Shown: positions 25,590 through 33,260 of the stretch, in pieces
Layout: each line of letters starts with the position of its first letter
Position numbering within the stretch: position 1 is the first letter of the stretch
Assembly: GCA_009843815.1 (NCBI GenBank)
Contig: VYCS01000036.1
Span: forward strand, 1-43,627
DNA length: 43,627 nt
Source of the DNA: Cenarchaeum sp. SB0675_bin_21
GTDB lineage: Archaea > Thermoproteota > Nitrososphaeria > Nitrososphaerales > Nitrosopumilaceae
Direction: 5' to 3'
The notes under the pieces: generated by a model
Told to the model about the DNA's origin: nothing
The model's database searches: none
What the model saw: only the letters and a program-made list of their open reading frames with translations
Made by a program: the position numbers and the translations under genes

Positions 25590-28037
25590 ATGTATGGTAC
25601 CGTCGTTTCCCCCCACTCATATGTACCCATACTCGTACTCGCGCTCGCGGGCTCCCTTTTCACGGTAGCGGCCGCGGCCGATGCCCCGATGTCCCCGGAG
25701 ATTAGAGCCATTGGACTGCTGGTGCCAGATACCGGCAATGTGCCGACCGTGCTCTCCAACCAGGTCAACGGAGCCGTGGACTTTGCCCTAGCCGAGTTCA
25801 ACAGGTATCTTTACGAGAGCGGTGCGGATTGGAGGCTTGATGTGGTGAAGCGGGACACAAAATCTGATCTCGCCGAGACCCTGGCGCTAGTCGAGGAGTT
25901 TGACGGCATGGGAATCAAGGCATTTCTGGGCCCGGCCACGAGCTCAAACTTGAGGGGGATACAGGACTATGTGGCCGCCAACGGGATGGTGGCCATAAGC
26001 TACGCCTCGGGCGCATCAGACCTGTCAATACCAGGCGACCGGATATTCAGGACCATATCTGATGCCACCACATACGCCCGCGCCGAGCACGCACTGCTTC
26101 GAGACGACGGTATCCAAGAGGTCGTCGTGATATTCATGGACGATGCCATAGGGCATTCCGTCAACAATACGATATATGAGGCGATTGAGGCGGACATGAC
26201 AGACGGCATCAGCATACGGGACACGATTAAATTCCACCCGGACACCGGCGATACATACGCGGTGGCCGCCCAGCTCGGCGCCGTACTTGCCGCCGATCCG
26301 CCGGTTGACGACTATTCCCAGCTGGGAATAGTGGTCTTTGACTACACCGGCAAGATTGTAGAGATAATACGGCATGTGGCTGAAGCATCCATTCTGGGCA
26401 TGAACGATACCCGGTGGTATGGCCCCGATCACCTGATGACCGAACTCCATGCGGATGATACGGTCCGGCCCTTCCTGATCGAGACTGACTACCAGGCGCT
26501 CTCGCTAGCGTATCCCGAGAACGACCTCAACATACGCATAGACTCGCTGGTCAACGACGCGGGAACGTATGCATACGCTGCGTATGACGCGCTGTTCATC
26601 ATGGGTAATGCCATAACCATGGCTGGAAACGCCACCCATGGGGATGCCATAGCCGCCGCAATCCCCGAGGCGGCGCGTCTTGGGCACGGTCCCGGATTAC
26701 ACCAACACATACGGGATCCGCTGACACACGGATCCGGCAACTTGTTCGAGTACGCGGGCGCCCTGGGGACAAACATCGAGCTTAACGGGGCGGGGGATCT
26801 GGCCAGGTCGGACTATGACATATCCTCGATAGGGGACGACGGCTTTAGTATCACTCATAGGTATGATTCGGCCACCGACAGCGTACGTGAGTTCACCCAC
26901 CCAGAGAAGATAAAGATCGGAGTTCTGGTGTCCGAGACCGGATCCCTCGCCGAGGGGTTAGGGATAGCCGCAAGCGATGCCATCAGCCTTGCCACGTACC
27001 ACTACAATCTGGACCTGGCAGGGGAAGGGGCGGACTGGCGGCTTGACATATTGAAGAAGGACGACGGGACCCACCCACCCGCCACTCTGGAGAACGTAGA
27101 GGCATTCCATATGGACGGTATAAGGGCCCTGATAGGACCGCTGAGCAGCGGCTCGACGGTCCAGGTGATGGACTTTGTCAACGACAACGGCATGGTGGCC
27201 GTCGGCTATGCATCCTCGTCACCGTCTCTGGCCCTGACCGACAACATATTTCGAATGCGGGTCAGCGACGAGAAGGTGACGGACGTCTACACAAGGCTTT
27301 TGCACCATGATGGCATTACCGATCTCATCATAGTGTACCGGGATGATCCCTGGGGCAGATCTCTCAACGAGCGTATAATCGAGCGCGCCTCTCATATCGG
27401 CGCCATTACGGTACACCCCGGCATAAGCTACGCCCCCATCTCCGAGGATTCCGCGACGGACTATCGTGTGGTGGTAGACGCGCTAAAGTCCAGGCTCGTT
27501 GGCGTGGATATGTCCGGTGCGGCCGTGATGCTGTTTGGATTCTCCGAGAGCTGGGATATCGTGGATATAGCCAGGACGGATCCTGCCCTGCAGGAGGGTC
27601 GGTGGTACGCCTTCCTCACTTCATCCGACGTACGACCATCACCCGAACAGATACAATGGATGGAGAAGGTCGGATACTCTAGCGTTATCACACTGCCCGT
27701 ATCGAACACCCTCAGCCGCCACATTGACGCAAACGTTCCGGGCGCGAACTTTTACTCGTACCACGCGTATGACGCGCTACATGTGCTGGCAGATGCTATA
27801 AAACAGACCGGCACAGGCCAGAACGCGGAGGCGCTAGCGACGGTCATTCCGGAGGTGGCCCGGCTCCTGCCGGCGGCGATAGGGTTCCAGACTACGTTCA
27901 ATGAGGCCGGCGATCTGGTGGGCTCTGACTACAACGTGTATGAGATGAAGGATGGCGCGTTCCAGGTAAGGGCGCTGTATAATCATGCGACAGACAGCCT
28001 CTACGCGCTGGTGTCGGGACCCTCCACGTCTGATTAG
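25590..28037 (+). CDS. Exported protein with two type-I substrate-binding domains
   Basis: The 815-residue product has a signal segment (about 10-30, YVPILVLALAGSLFTVAAAA) and two tandem domains of the leucine/branched-chain amino-acid receptor type (Peripla_BP_6). Domain 1 opens IRAIGLLVPDTGNV and domain 2, about 390 residues later, opens IKIGVLVSETGSLAEG; both then share GADWRLD and later an AALIGP/ALIGP-type loop and SYHAYDALH/AYAAYDALF. The two copies have diverged, so the duplication is old. There is no lipobox or C-terminal anchor, and no ABC permease or ATPase gene is near. It may feed a distant transporter, capture solutes or peptides outside, or act as a sensor. The GC-rich composition matches the LVIVP gene. 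The start is set by the TATA box at 25561. Confidence 0.85.
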   Translation: MYGTVVSPHSYVPILVLALAGSLFTVAAAADAPMSPEIRAIGLLVPDTGNVPTVLSNQVNGAVDFALAEFNRYLYESGADWRLDVVKRDTKSDLAETLALVEEFDGMGIKAFLGPATSSNLRGIQDYVAANGMVAISYASGASDLSIPGDRIFRTISDATTYARAEHALLRDDGIQEVVVIFMDDAIGHSVNNTIYEAIEADMTDGISIRDTIKFHPDTGDTYAVAAQLGAVLAADPPVDDYSQLGIVVFDYTGKIVEIIRHVAEASILGMNDTRWYGPDHLMTELHADDTVRPFLIETDYQALSLAYPENDLNIRIDSLVNDAGTYAYAAYDALFIMGNAITMAGNATHGDAIAAAIPEAARLGHGPGLHQHIRDPLTHGSGNLFEYAGALGTNIELNGAGDLARSDYDISSIGDDGFSITHRYDSATDSVREFTHPEKIKIGVLVSETGSLAEGLGIAASDAISLATYHYNLDLAGEGADWRLDILKKDDGTHPPATLENVEAFHMDGIRALIGPLSSGSTVQVMDFVNDNGMVAVGYASSSPSLALTDNIFRMRVSDEKVTDVYTRLLHHDGITDLIIVYRDDPWGRSLNERIIERASHIGAITVHPGISYAPISEDSATDYRVVVDALKSRLVGVDMSGAAVMLFGFSESWDIVDIARTDPALQEGRWYAFLTSSDVRPSPEQIQWMEKVGYSSVITLPVSNTLSRHIDANVPGANFYSYHAYDALHVLADAIKQTGTGQNAEALATVIPEVARLLPAAIGFQTTFNEAGDLVGSDYNVYEMKDGAFQVRALYNHATDSLYALVSGPSTSD

Positions 28038-28309
28038 ATCCCACGGGATCCGGGCGCTTTCATATGTTCTGAATACGCCAAAGACCCCTACTGCAGAGAT
28101 GCGCGGCATCTGGCGCGTTGCAACATCCGAGGCGCGCCATATGCCATGATGGACGGGAGAAGATCTAATAATCTCAAGTGTGGGAGGATGATGGACGGGT
28201 GATCTGATGGGGGTTGGCGGAGTCGGCGGCTAGCGAGTTAATGTCACACCATCTTACCACTTCCCGCCCTACCTCGCCCCGTTAACTTGCCAGAGCCCGC
28301 CAACCGAAA
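28038..28309. other. GC-rich region with repeats between receptor gene and AmoY-like gene
   Basis: A 12-base direct repeat ATGATGGACGGG occurs near 28147 and 28191. From 28212 to 28305 the sequence can fold back on itself (separate entry). No coding frame of note is present. The region ends abruptly at an AT-rich promoter at 28310. Confidence 0.45.
28212..28305. ncRNA. Candidate structured element, two-part 94-nt stem
   Basis: GGTTGGCGG at 28212-28220 pairs perfectly with CCGCCAACC at 28297-28305. Inside, GCGAGTTAA (28233-28241) pairs with TTAACTTGC (28282-28290) with one G-U pair, leaving an apical loop of about 40 nt. Two nine-pair helices one within the other are unlikely by chance. It lies just before the promoter of the AmoY-like gene and after the receptor gene, so it may be a terminator/3'-end structure of the receptor mRNA, a small RNA, or a DNA-level mobile-element end. 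The strand is unknown because the structure is symmetric. Confidence 0.4.
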
Positions 28310-28318
28310 TTTATATAA
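28310..28318 (+). promoter_or_regulatory. TATA box of the AmoY-like gene
   Basis: TTTATATAA is centred 28 nt before the ATG at 28342 and only 13 nt before the ATG at 28327, so the shorter reading is favoured. Confidence 0.55.
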
Positions 28319-28341
28319 CTTAGAATATGGTGAATAGTAAC

Positions 28342-28611
28342 ATGATACCAATCATTGGGGCACTGGTAAACATTCTACCGGCCATAACAGGACAGCTGGG
28401 ACCGAATTACGATCCATTGTTCTACGATGTAATGATATACATCTTTGGAACCATCATGTTTACAGTATTCCTGCTAGGAATAATTGCATTCTGGTTGCGT
28501 GTTCACGGATGGGCCTATAAGGACAATCGTGAGAGATGGGTTGACGAATTGGACAGGCATTTCGAAAGAGAAGGTATCGGTCTAATTCCAGACAACGGTA
28601 AATATTGGTAA
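28342..28611 (+). CDS. Small one-helix membrane protein, possible extra AMO subunit (AmoY-like)
   Basis: The 89-residue product has an N-terminal hydrophobic stretch (IPIIGALVNILPAITG), a clear membrane helix (about 29-51, VMIYIFGTIMFTVFLLGII), then a charged cytosolic-type tail (YKDNRERWVDELDRHFERE). It lies between amoC and amoB. Small one- to few-helix proteins named AmoX, AmoY and AmoZ are reported as extra subunits of archaeal AMO; size, helix and place make this a candidate for AmoY, but I cannot confirm it from sequence alone. A longer start at 28327 is possible. A stem-loop with a T run follows the stop. Confidence 0.6.
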   Translation: MIPIIGALVNILPAITGQLGPNYDPLFYDVMIYIFGTIMFTVFLLGIIAFWLRVHGWAYKDNRERWVDELDRHFEREGIGLIPDNGKYW

Positions 28612-28634
28612 CACCATTTTTTCATTCTTTTTAC

Positions 28635-28680
28635 ATGGTATGGGCGTGAGTCGCCCCATCTTTACCATCAGATTTTTCTA
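28635..28680 (+). terminator. Stem-loop and T run after the AmoY-like gene
   Basis: ATGGTA (28635-28640) pairs with TACCAT (28663-28668) and GGGCG (28642-28646) with CGCCC (28652-28656), giving a two-part hairpin followed by GATTTTTCT. It looks like a transcription terminator or an mRNA 3'-end structure. The remaining sequence to 28911 holds no convincing gene. Confidence 0.5.
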
Positions 28681-28911
28681 GACAATATTTGTAACAACAC
28701 ATCTATGATAAAACACCAACTGCGGCAGTCGATACAATGATACTTGTGTGGTGGCATAAAGCACTATGCCCTACTACAAAGTCATAGCTTGCGGCCCAAT
28801 TCTGTCTCTGGAACTTTGGTGTATTAGATTTGGAGTATCGTTGGTCTCCCTAGAGCGCCAAGCGCAATACAACTTCTGGAAATCATATGATGGGGCAGAC
28901 AAGCCTGCTAA

Positions 28912-29463
28912 CTATTCATCACGTGATGGTGGTAGAAAGTCCATATCTTGACTATCGTCGTATTCCTTTGATACAAATTCGGCCTTGTAATGATAGCCGT
29001 TCTGGAATGGCGCATTTATGAAAAGATCAGATCTCTCACCGTTTACATATATGACTGACTCGGATTGTACCATGTCCCGTAACGGAAACTCCCACATCCA
29101 CAAAAAGTGTCCGATCTCAAACGGATAGGATTCTTCCCATTCGGCGTAGATGGTTCCATCATCAGACAATGTGTACATTGTTCTCTGACAGGACCCGACC
29201 TCTCCCTCTGTAAATCCAACATTTGCTGGAATCTCGGCCTGGTTACCGTCCACCCACAACTCTAAGGTGGCTGTTACTCTGTAAGGTGTGGTTCTATCAT
29301 TAATGCAAGCCTTAAGAGGATTGTCCTCGTTTATAACCAATTGTATGACGGCGCTGGCTGCTGCTACCGATACTCCTATTATTGCTGTAATTATGAGAAA
29401 GCGTATGGTCTTTTGTCGCTTGTATGGATCAGCTGTGCCTGGCCATTTCATATTGTTATACAT
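28912..29463 (-). CDS. Hypothetical membrane-anchored protein
   Basis: I do not recognise this 183-residue protein. A basic N-terminus (YKRQKTIRF) precedes one membrane helix (about 23-45, FLIITAIIGVSVAAASAVIQ), so the rest lies outside the membrane. The outer domain is beta-rich, has two cysteines (CINDRT and CQRTMYT) that could form a disulfide, and many aromatic residues near FLWMWEFPLRD. It lies beside amoB in an amo-linked region but on the opposite strand to the AmoY-like gene. ATG codons at 29463 and 29451 are both possible. Confidence 0.6.
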   Translation of the reverse strand: MYNNMKWPGTADPYKRQKTIRFLIITAIIGVSVAAASAVIQLVINEDNPLKACINDRTTPYRVTATLELWVDGNQAEIPANVGFTEGEVGSCQRTMYTLSDDGTIYAEWEESYPFEIGHFLWMWEFPLRDMVQSESVIYVNGERSDLFINAPFQNGYHYKAEFVSKEYDDSQDMDFLPPSRDE

Positions 29464-29579
29464 AACACATCATTAAAAAATTATTCCGTCTTGGGTTGCC
29501 CCCTTAGATATGCTATATGGCATGATGTGGTACCGAGAGTTGCTAGACTATTTGAAGCCACACGTATATTTCTGGAATC

Positions 29580-29891
29580 TTAATCCATTATCTCAATAGA
29601 GTCAAACCTATCCTGATGATCTGCTACAAAATAGGTTATTGCGTCAGAGTCTATCTCTAGCCATTCGGACTCTCCCTTGTATGGTAGATAGTCTTCCACA
29701 AATATGTCACCTGGACCGCTTAACCGTACTATGACATTCTTCTTTTTTGGAACTATGTCGAATGGGAGCTTGAGTACTTTGCCCCGCCTCTCTGCTTGAA
29801 TGTTTACCTTGTAAGAGTCTCCACGAAATTTTGTGCTACCAAAGAAGTAACTCTGAAATATATCCAACTTTGTAATCTCGAAGTATAGCAT
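29580..29891 (-). CDS. Hypothetical 103-residue beta-rich protein
   Basis: No family is recognised. The product alternates short beta-like strands with basic patches (KVNIQAERRGKVLKLP, IVPKKKNVIVRLSG) and ends acidic (DHQDRFDSIEIMD). There is no signal peptide or membrane helix, so it is probably cytosolic. It follows amoB on the same strand, 70 nt after the stop and past a hairpin terminator, so it is probably transcribed separately. Confidence 0.55.
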   Translation of the reverse strand: MLYFEITKLDIFQSYFFGSTKFRGDSYKVNIQAERRGKVLKLPFDIVPKKKNVIVRLSGPGDIFVEDYLPYKGESEWLEIDSDAITYFVADHQDRFDSIEIMD

Positions 29892-29917
29892 TATACATAA
29901 TATTGCAAGTACCTAGT

Positions 29918-29937
29918 AAAAAAATATCCCGAAGGAT
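29918..29937 (-). terminator. Hairpin terminator after amoB
   Basis: On the minus strand ATCC-TTCG-GGAT forms a short stem with a stable TTCG loop, followed at once by ATTTTTTT. It lies 25 nt after the amoB stop. Confidence 0.55.
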
Positions 29938-29961
29938 GAGTTTAATAAAATTAAAAAGCGA

Positions 29962-30531
29962 TCAGATGACTTGCCAGGGCCGGGTTGCAAACGTGATTAC
30001 GTATCCTACACCGATTAGTATTGATTGATATGCGATGTTGGTATAGGGAATTGGTTTGATTATTGGTTCACCTTCCACAACTACTGTCTGTCCTGGACCA
30101 AGACCTGGGCCTACGGTCGCTACATTGAGTTGCGTGTGGACGTGATACACACCTGCTTCCAGTGCTCTTGCTGAGATTGAGTATGCTGTCACACTATTTC
30201 CTGGAATATCAAAGACATTACCAGGTGGATCTCTAGCCATTATCTCCCATCTGTTTCCTGCATTAGTAGATTCTGAGAATATTGATATCCAACCACGCAG
30301 ATCTCTCTCTACCAGACTGACAAGCTCACCTTGCAGTGTTAATATTTCGCCGGTCTGTAGAGACTGTCGATTGAATGTCTCACCTTCTATTCTAATAAAA
30401 CGGCTCTGAAGCTGTGCTTGGACACCGTGGGCTTCTGCAGATGGGAAGAGTGTCTCTACCCAATTAAAGCCCAATGTACCGGCTACCAGCACTACACTCA
30501 GGCCTAATACAATTATCTTTTGGTTGATCAT
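29962..30531 (-). CDS. amoB: Ammonia monooxygenase subunit B (archaeal AmoB)
   Basis: AmoB is the AMO subunit with the large soluble domain and the CuB site. The 189-residue product has an N-terminal helix (about 7-24) followed by SAEAHGVQAQ, which supplies the first His ligand, and the His-x-His pair in VYHVHTQLN. A C-terminal membrane helix (about 167-184, IAYQSILIGVGYVITFA) ends the protein; archaeal AmoB is short and lacks the second cupredoxin domain of the bacterial form. The gene is about 8.5 kb from amoC, separated by the GC-rich block, while in many relatives amoC and amoB are adjacent. Its TATA element is 34-39 nt upstream, so a leader of about 10 nt is likely. Confidence 0.96.
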   Translation of the reverse strand: MINQKIIVLGLSVVLVAGTLGFNWVETLFPSAEAHGVQAQLQSRFIRIEGETFNRQSLQTGEILTLQGELVSLVERDLRGWISIFSESTNAGNRWEIMARDPPGNVFDIPGNSVTAYSISARALEAGVYHVHTQLNVATVGPGLGPGQTVVVEGEPIIKPIPYTNIAYQSILIGVGYVITFATRPWQVI

Positions 30532-30564
30532 GTTATCCCTTGAAAATAGTGTTACATGCAGCTG

Positions 30565-30570
30565 TTATAA
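30565..30570 (-). promoter_or_regulatory. TATA box of amoB
   Basis: TTATAA lies 34-39 nt before the amoB ATG, which suggests a short leader (AAGGGATAAC) instead of the leaderless arrangement of the other amo genes. Confidence 0.45.
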
Positions 30571-30857
30571 GCATTACGATAAGAGGGGGGTTGTTGCGTA
30601 ATTTGATCCTGATCCCATTGACACCCACCCGATAGATTTTTTGATCGCTGATCCCCCATACTCTGCAATGAATAGACGAACGGACTATTGAGTATACTGC
30701 CACCTGAGACACAGCAGCGAGACATCCCTCATGATTTATGCCGTGCGGTCTGGGATCTGCATGGCGGCCAGACTATCCAGATTGCGTTAGGTCACAAATT
30801 ATGAAACGCCACTCGCGACGCATAACCTTTATTCGACGTTGTCTGTCATGATATGTT
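30571..30857. other. Intergenic region between amoB and the EVE gene
   Basis: This is the shared upstream space of two divergent genes. I see no small gene, repeat or RNA. The right end has a weak T/A-rich element (ACCTTTATT) about 25 nt before the EVE start. Confidence 0.4.
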
Positions 30858-31274
30858 ATGGTATCATATTGGTTGGCAAAACAAGAACCAGCTGGCCCTA
30901 GAGGATACCCTATAACACAACTACAAAGAGATAACAAGACGGTTTGGGATGGCGTTCACAACAATCTGGCATTAAAGCATATACGCATGATGCAACCTGA
31001 TGATCTGGTAATATACTATCATACTGGCAAGGAACGGCAGGCTGTGGGCATCATGAGGGTGATATCTGAACCATATTCTAACCCCGAAGAGACCAACCCT
31101 CGATTTGTAGTCGTAGATGTAGAGTTTGATCATATATTCAAAAAACCGGTAACCTTAGAGCAGATGAAACAACAACCAGAGTTTGAAGACTGGCAGATGC
31201 TCAAGATAGGTAGACTCTCAGTAGTGCCAGTCCCATCCCACATTTGGGACAAGATAATTTCATTATCAAAATAG
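30858..31274 (+). CDS. EVE-domain protein
   Basis: EVE domains belong to the PUA/ASCH-like fold and are thought to bind modified bases in DNA or RNA. The 138-residue product is one complete domain: YWLAKQEPAGPRGYP at the start, the aromatic/charged core VWDGVHNNLALKHIRMMQPDDLVIYYHTG, and KIGRLSVVPVPSHIWDKI at the end. The length is normal for a single-domain EVE protein. No McrBC-type restriction gene is attached, so a housekeeping role such as RNA surveillance is equally possible. A small Lrp/AsnC-type gene follows in the same direction. Confidence 0.8.
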   Translation: MVSYWLAKQEPAGPRGYPITQLQRDNKTVWDGVHNNLALKHIRMMQPDDLVIYYHTGKERQAVGIMRVISEPYSNPEETNPRFVVVDVEFDHIFKKPVTLEQMKQQPEFEDWQMLKIGRLSVVPVPSHIWDKIISLSK

Positions 31275-31348
31275 TGATTTATGTAATAATGTCGACACTA
31301 GAATATAATGTCGTTTTGTTGATATATGCCGCTATATGACATACTATA

Positions 31349-31588
31349 ATGGCAACGGCGTTTGTTTTAATAAATTGTGAATTGGGTTCTGAACAGTCAA
31401 TCATACAACAACTTCGTGGAATAGATGGCCTCAAAGAGGTTCATGGTACCTTTGGAGCGTATGATATACTAGCCAAGATAGAGTCTGACACCATAGAGAA
31501 GCTACGGGAGACGATCACATGGAAGATAAGAAAGATTGAGAAGATTCGGTCTACCCTTACCCTGATGGGCATAGAAGGTCAGAACTGA
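31349..31588 (+). CDS. Stand-alone Lrp/AsnC effector-binding (RAM) domain
   Basis: The 79-residue product is the alpha/beta effector domain of Lrp/AsnC regulators without the DNA-binding HTH. It shows the family pattern AFVLINCELGSEQSIIQQL, then EVHGTFGAYDILAKIES, ending in IRSTLTLMGIE. Such domains form dimers and higher rings and bind amino acids or other small molecules. It may modulate a full-length Lrp protein by mixed assembly. The next gene starts two bases after its stop, so the two are coupled. Confidence 0.85.
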   Translation: MATAFVLINCELGSEQSIIQQLRGIDGLKEVHGTFGAYDILAKIESDTIEKLRETITWKIRKIEKIRSTLTLMGIEGQN

Positions 31589-31590
31589 TC

Positions 31591-32154
31591 TTGAATCTCC
31601 ATTTTATTTTTCTTATAAAGCAAGAGGACTTAAAATCACGTACCATTGAGTTTGAGTATATAAAAGAGATGGCAGCATTCTTTGGCTTTTGGACTCATAA
31701 GGTATTTGATGTACAGTTTGATGTGTATTCGGACATTATGGTAAGCGCACCTAGGGGCTTGTTGCAACGGGCCGACACACACTTACTACTACAAGATCAT
31801 GAACAACGCGGCAATGACATATACCACTTTTACCTAACGTACTTTAGACCATTATGGACTGACTGCACATGCGAAGGATATCATGCAGAAAACTTTGGTA
31901 TGGTGTGGTGGCAGCGACCTACTCGGGGTGATGACATACCCTTTATGGCCCAAACAAACTGTCCGGTCGTCTCTCATATACTGACCCATGAACTACTTCG
32001 ACAGAGAGGTGTACGAAAGTTCATACCCATAGTTCATGATGTGTGGACAGAACACCTCTTTGCCGATCTGCCGTTTGTAGGATATGATGAAGATTACAGA
32101 CAGGTAAAGTCAAACCCTAGGTTTCTCACTATGGATACCTCTAGTATCCTCTAA
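31591..32154 (+). CDS. Unrecognised 187-residue protein coupled to the RAM domain gene
   Basis: The product is soluble, without signal or membrane segment. Notable strings are TDCTCEGYHAENFGMVWWQRP, VSHILTHELLRQRG and HDVWTEHLFADLPF; the His, Cys, Glu and Asp residues could form a metal site, but no known catalytic pattern is complete. The start is TTG at 31591, two bases after the RAM-domain stop; the next in-frame ATG (31672) would remove 27 residues. Its 3' end overlaps that of the convergent gene by 4 nt. Function unknown. Confidence 0.6.
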   Translation: MNLHFIFLIKQEDLKSRTIEFEYIKEMAAFFGFWTHKVFDVQFDVYSDIMVSAPRGLLQRADTHLLLQDHEQRGNDIYHFYLTYFRPLWTDCTCEGYHAENFGMVWWQRPTRGDDIPFMAQTNCPVVSHILTHELLRQRGVRKFIPIVHDVWTEHLFADLPFVGYDEDYRQVKSNPRFLTMDTSSIL

Positions 32155-32843
32155 CACTTGGTGATGGAGTATATGTTATTCTCAAAGTTGGCAACCCTAA
32201 AGTCTATTCTATTCTCCTCATCAGAGGGTCGTTGACTGCTGAGGTGGCGCAGCTCTTCTATACTCTCTTGTTTTATCCCTACCGATGAGCCGTATATGGC
32301 CTCGGATATCATCGTGCCATGCTCACCGTGTTTTATGTCGCCTACTGCCTCATAGAATCTAGTGATCTCTTTTTTGGAGACTGGGTAACCTGTAGCCTTG
32401 TTGTCTGCTACTGCGATGTACATGCCTTTGTTCTTTACGGCAACATGAAACTTGTGATTTTTTCCTGATCCACCAGGAATGGATTCATTTACTAATACTT
32501 CACATTTATGAAATGCACTAGATACATACGCAAAGAAGCGGTACTGGGCAAATCTCCCCTCGGCATCTATCTCGCAACCCACAAATATCTTGTATAACAT
32601 CTTGAGGGCTTGTTCATTCATACTCTGAAGCCTGTCATCCATACGCCCCTTCTCCAATAGATCCGAATCACACTCGGCAGCAACCATCTTTAGTATGAAA
32701 TCTGGAAGATTGTAGTTTTTTAGTGTAGAAACATGTACTCCATCTTGCGTGGTACCAAAAGTTGGAAACCCTTTGTTAACCATGTCTATAATATAAGATA
32801 TGTTCTCTATATGACTGTTGGGCGTTGTGCGCCTAAACCACAA
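32151..32843 (-). CDS. Unrecognised protein, possible nuclease-like fold
   Basis: The 230-residue frame contains AVKNKGMYIAVADNKATG and ITRFYEAVGDIKHGEHGTMIS, which recall restriction-endonuclease-like (PD-(D/E)xK) proteins of the Mrr type, where a Glu/Asp-x-Lys sits on a strand before an Arg-Phe-Tyr helix. Here the key acidic residue would be in ADNK, so activity is uncertain. The only start in place is TTG at 32843 (next ATG 32783), with no clear promoter. The same frame continues upstream past a TAA (32865-32867) into a further coherent stretch, so the gene may have lost its N-terminus. Confidence 0.5.
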   Translation of the reverse strand: MWFRRTTPNSHIENISYIIDMVNKGFPTFGTTQDGVHVSTLKNYNLPDFILKMVAAECDSDLLEKGRMDDRLQSMNEQALKMLYKIFVGCEIDAEGRFAQYRFFAYVSSAFHKCEVLVNESIPGGSGKNHKFHVAVKNKGMYIAVADNKATGYPVSKKEITRFYEAVGDIKHGEHGTMISEAIYGSSVGIKQESIEELRHLSSQRPSDEENRIDFRVANFENNIYSITKC

Positions 32844-32864
32844 AGCATACGTTCCGACACCCAG

Positions 32865-32972
32865 TTACCTGTATATGTCATGGCCTAGCCCGATGCCCAG
32901 TAACTCCAAAATTTCTATACCATAGTTGTCCAGAACATCATACAAAAGTCGATAGTATACAAACTTGTACAT
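32865..32972 (-). pseudogene. Small frame in phase with the downstream gene, ending in TAA
   Basis: ATG 32972 to TAA 32865 encodes 35 residues (MYKFVYYRLLYDVLDNYG start) in exactly the same frame as the gene at 32151-32843. Reading through the TAA gives LGVGTYALWFRR and then the downstream protein. It could be the former N-terminus of that protein cut by one nonsense change, or an independent small gene. The rest of the 417-nt gap up to the aconitase start holds no recognisable gene. Confidence 0.35.
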
Positions 32973-33260
32973 GTATTATCCCATTGAGAGTCACTCATGT
33001 GTAATGCTGCGCAGCTCATAGGATGTTATCAGTATCATTTTATCTTGCGACATTTTGGCTGACTTTTGGAAGCCACATGCCATCAGTTTTCATCTATTTG
33101 ATCACTTTTGTCTGTGCGTCCCTTATGATTTTTGTATTGTCTTACCTTGTGTCTGCAATAATTATTACTGATATTTAAGATCATTAACATAATTTTGTTT
33201 ATTCGCACCCAATCTTATGGGGCCGAACCCTAAAATGTCAAGTGTTAAATTTGGTTAGAG

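Noticed and set aside
21914-28126. GTTGCAACAT at 21914-21923 and 28117-28126 as direct repeats bounding the GC-rich block
   Set aside because: Only ten bases, eight of them a palindrome, with no further similarity around; chance is likely over this distance.
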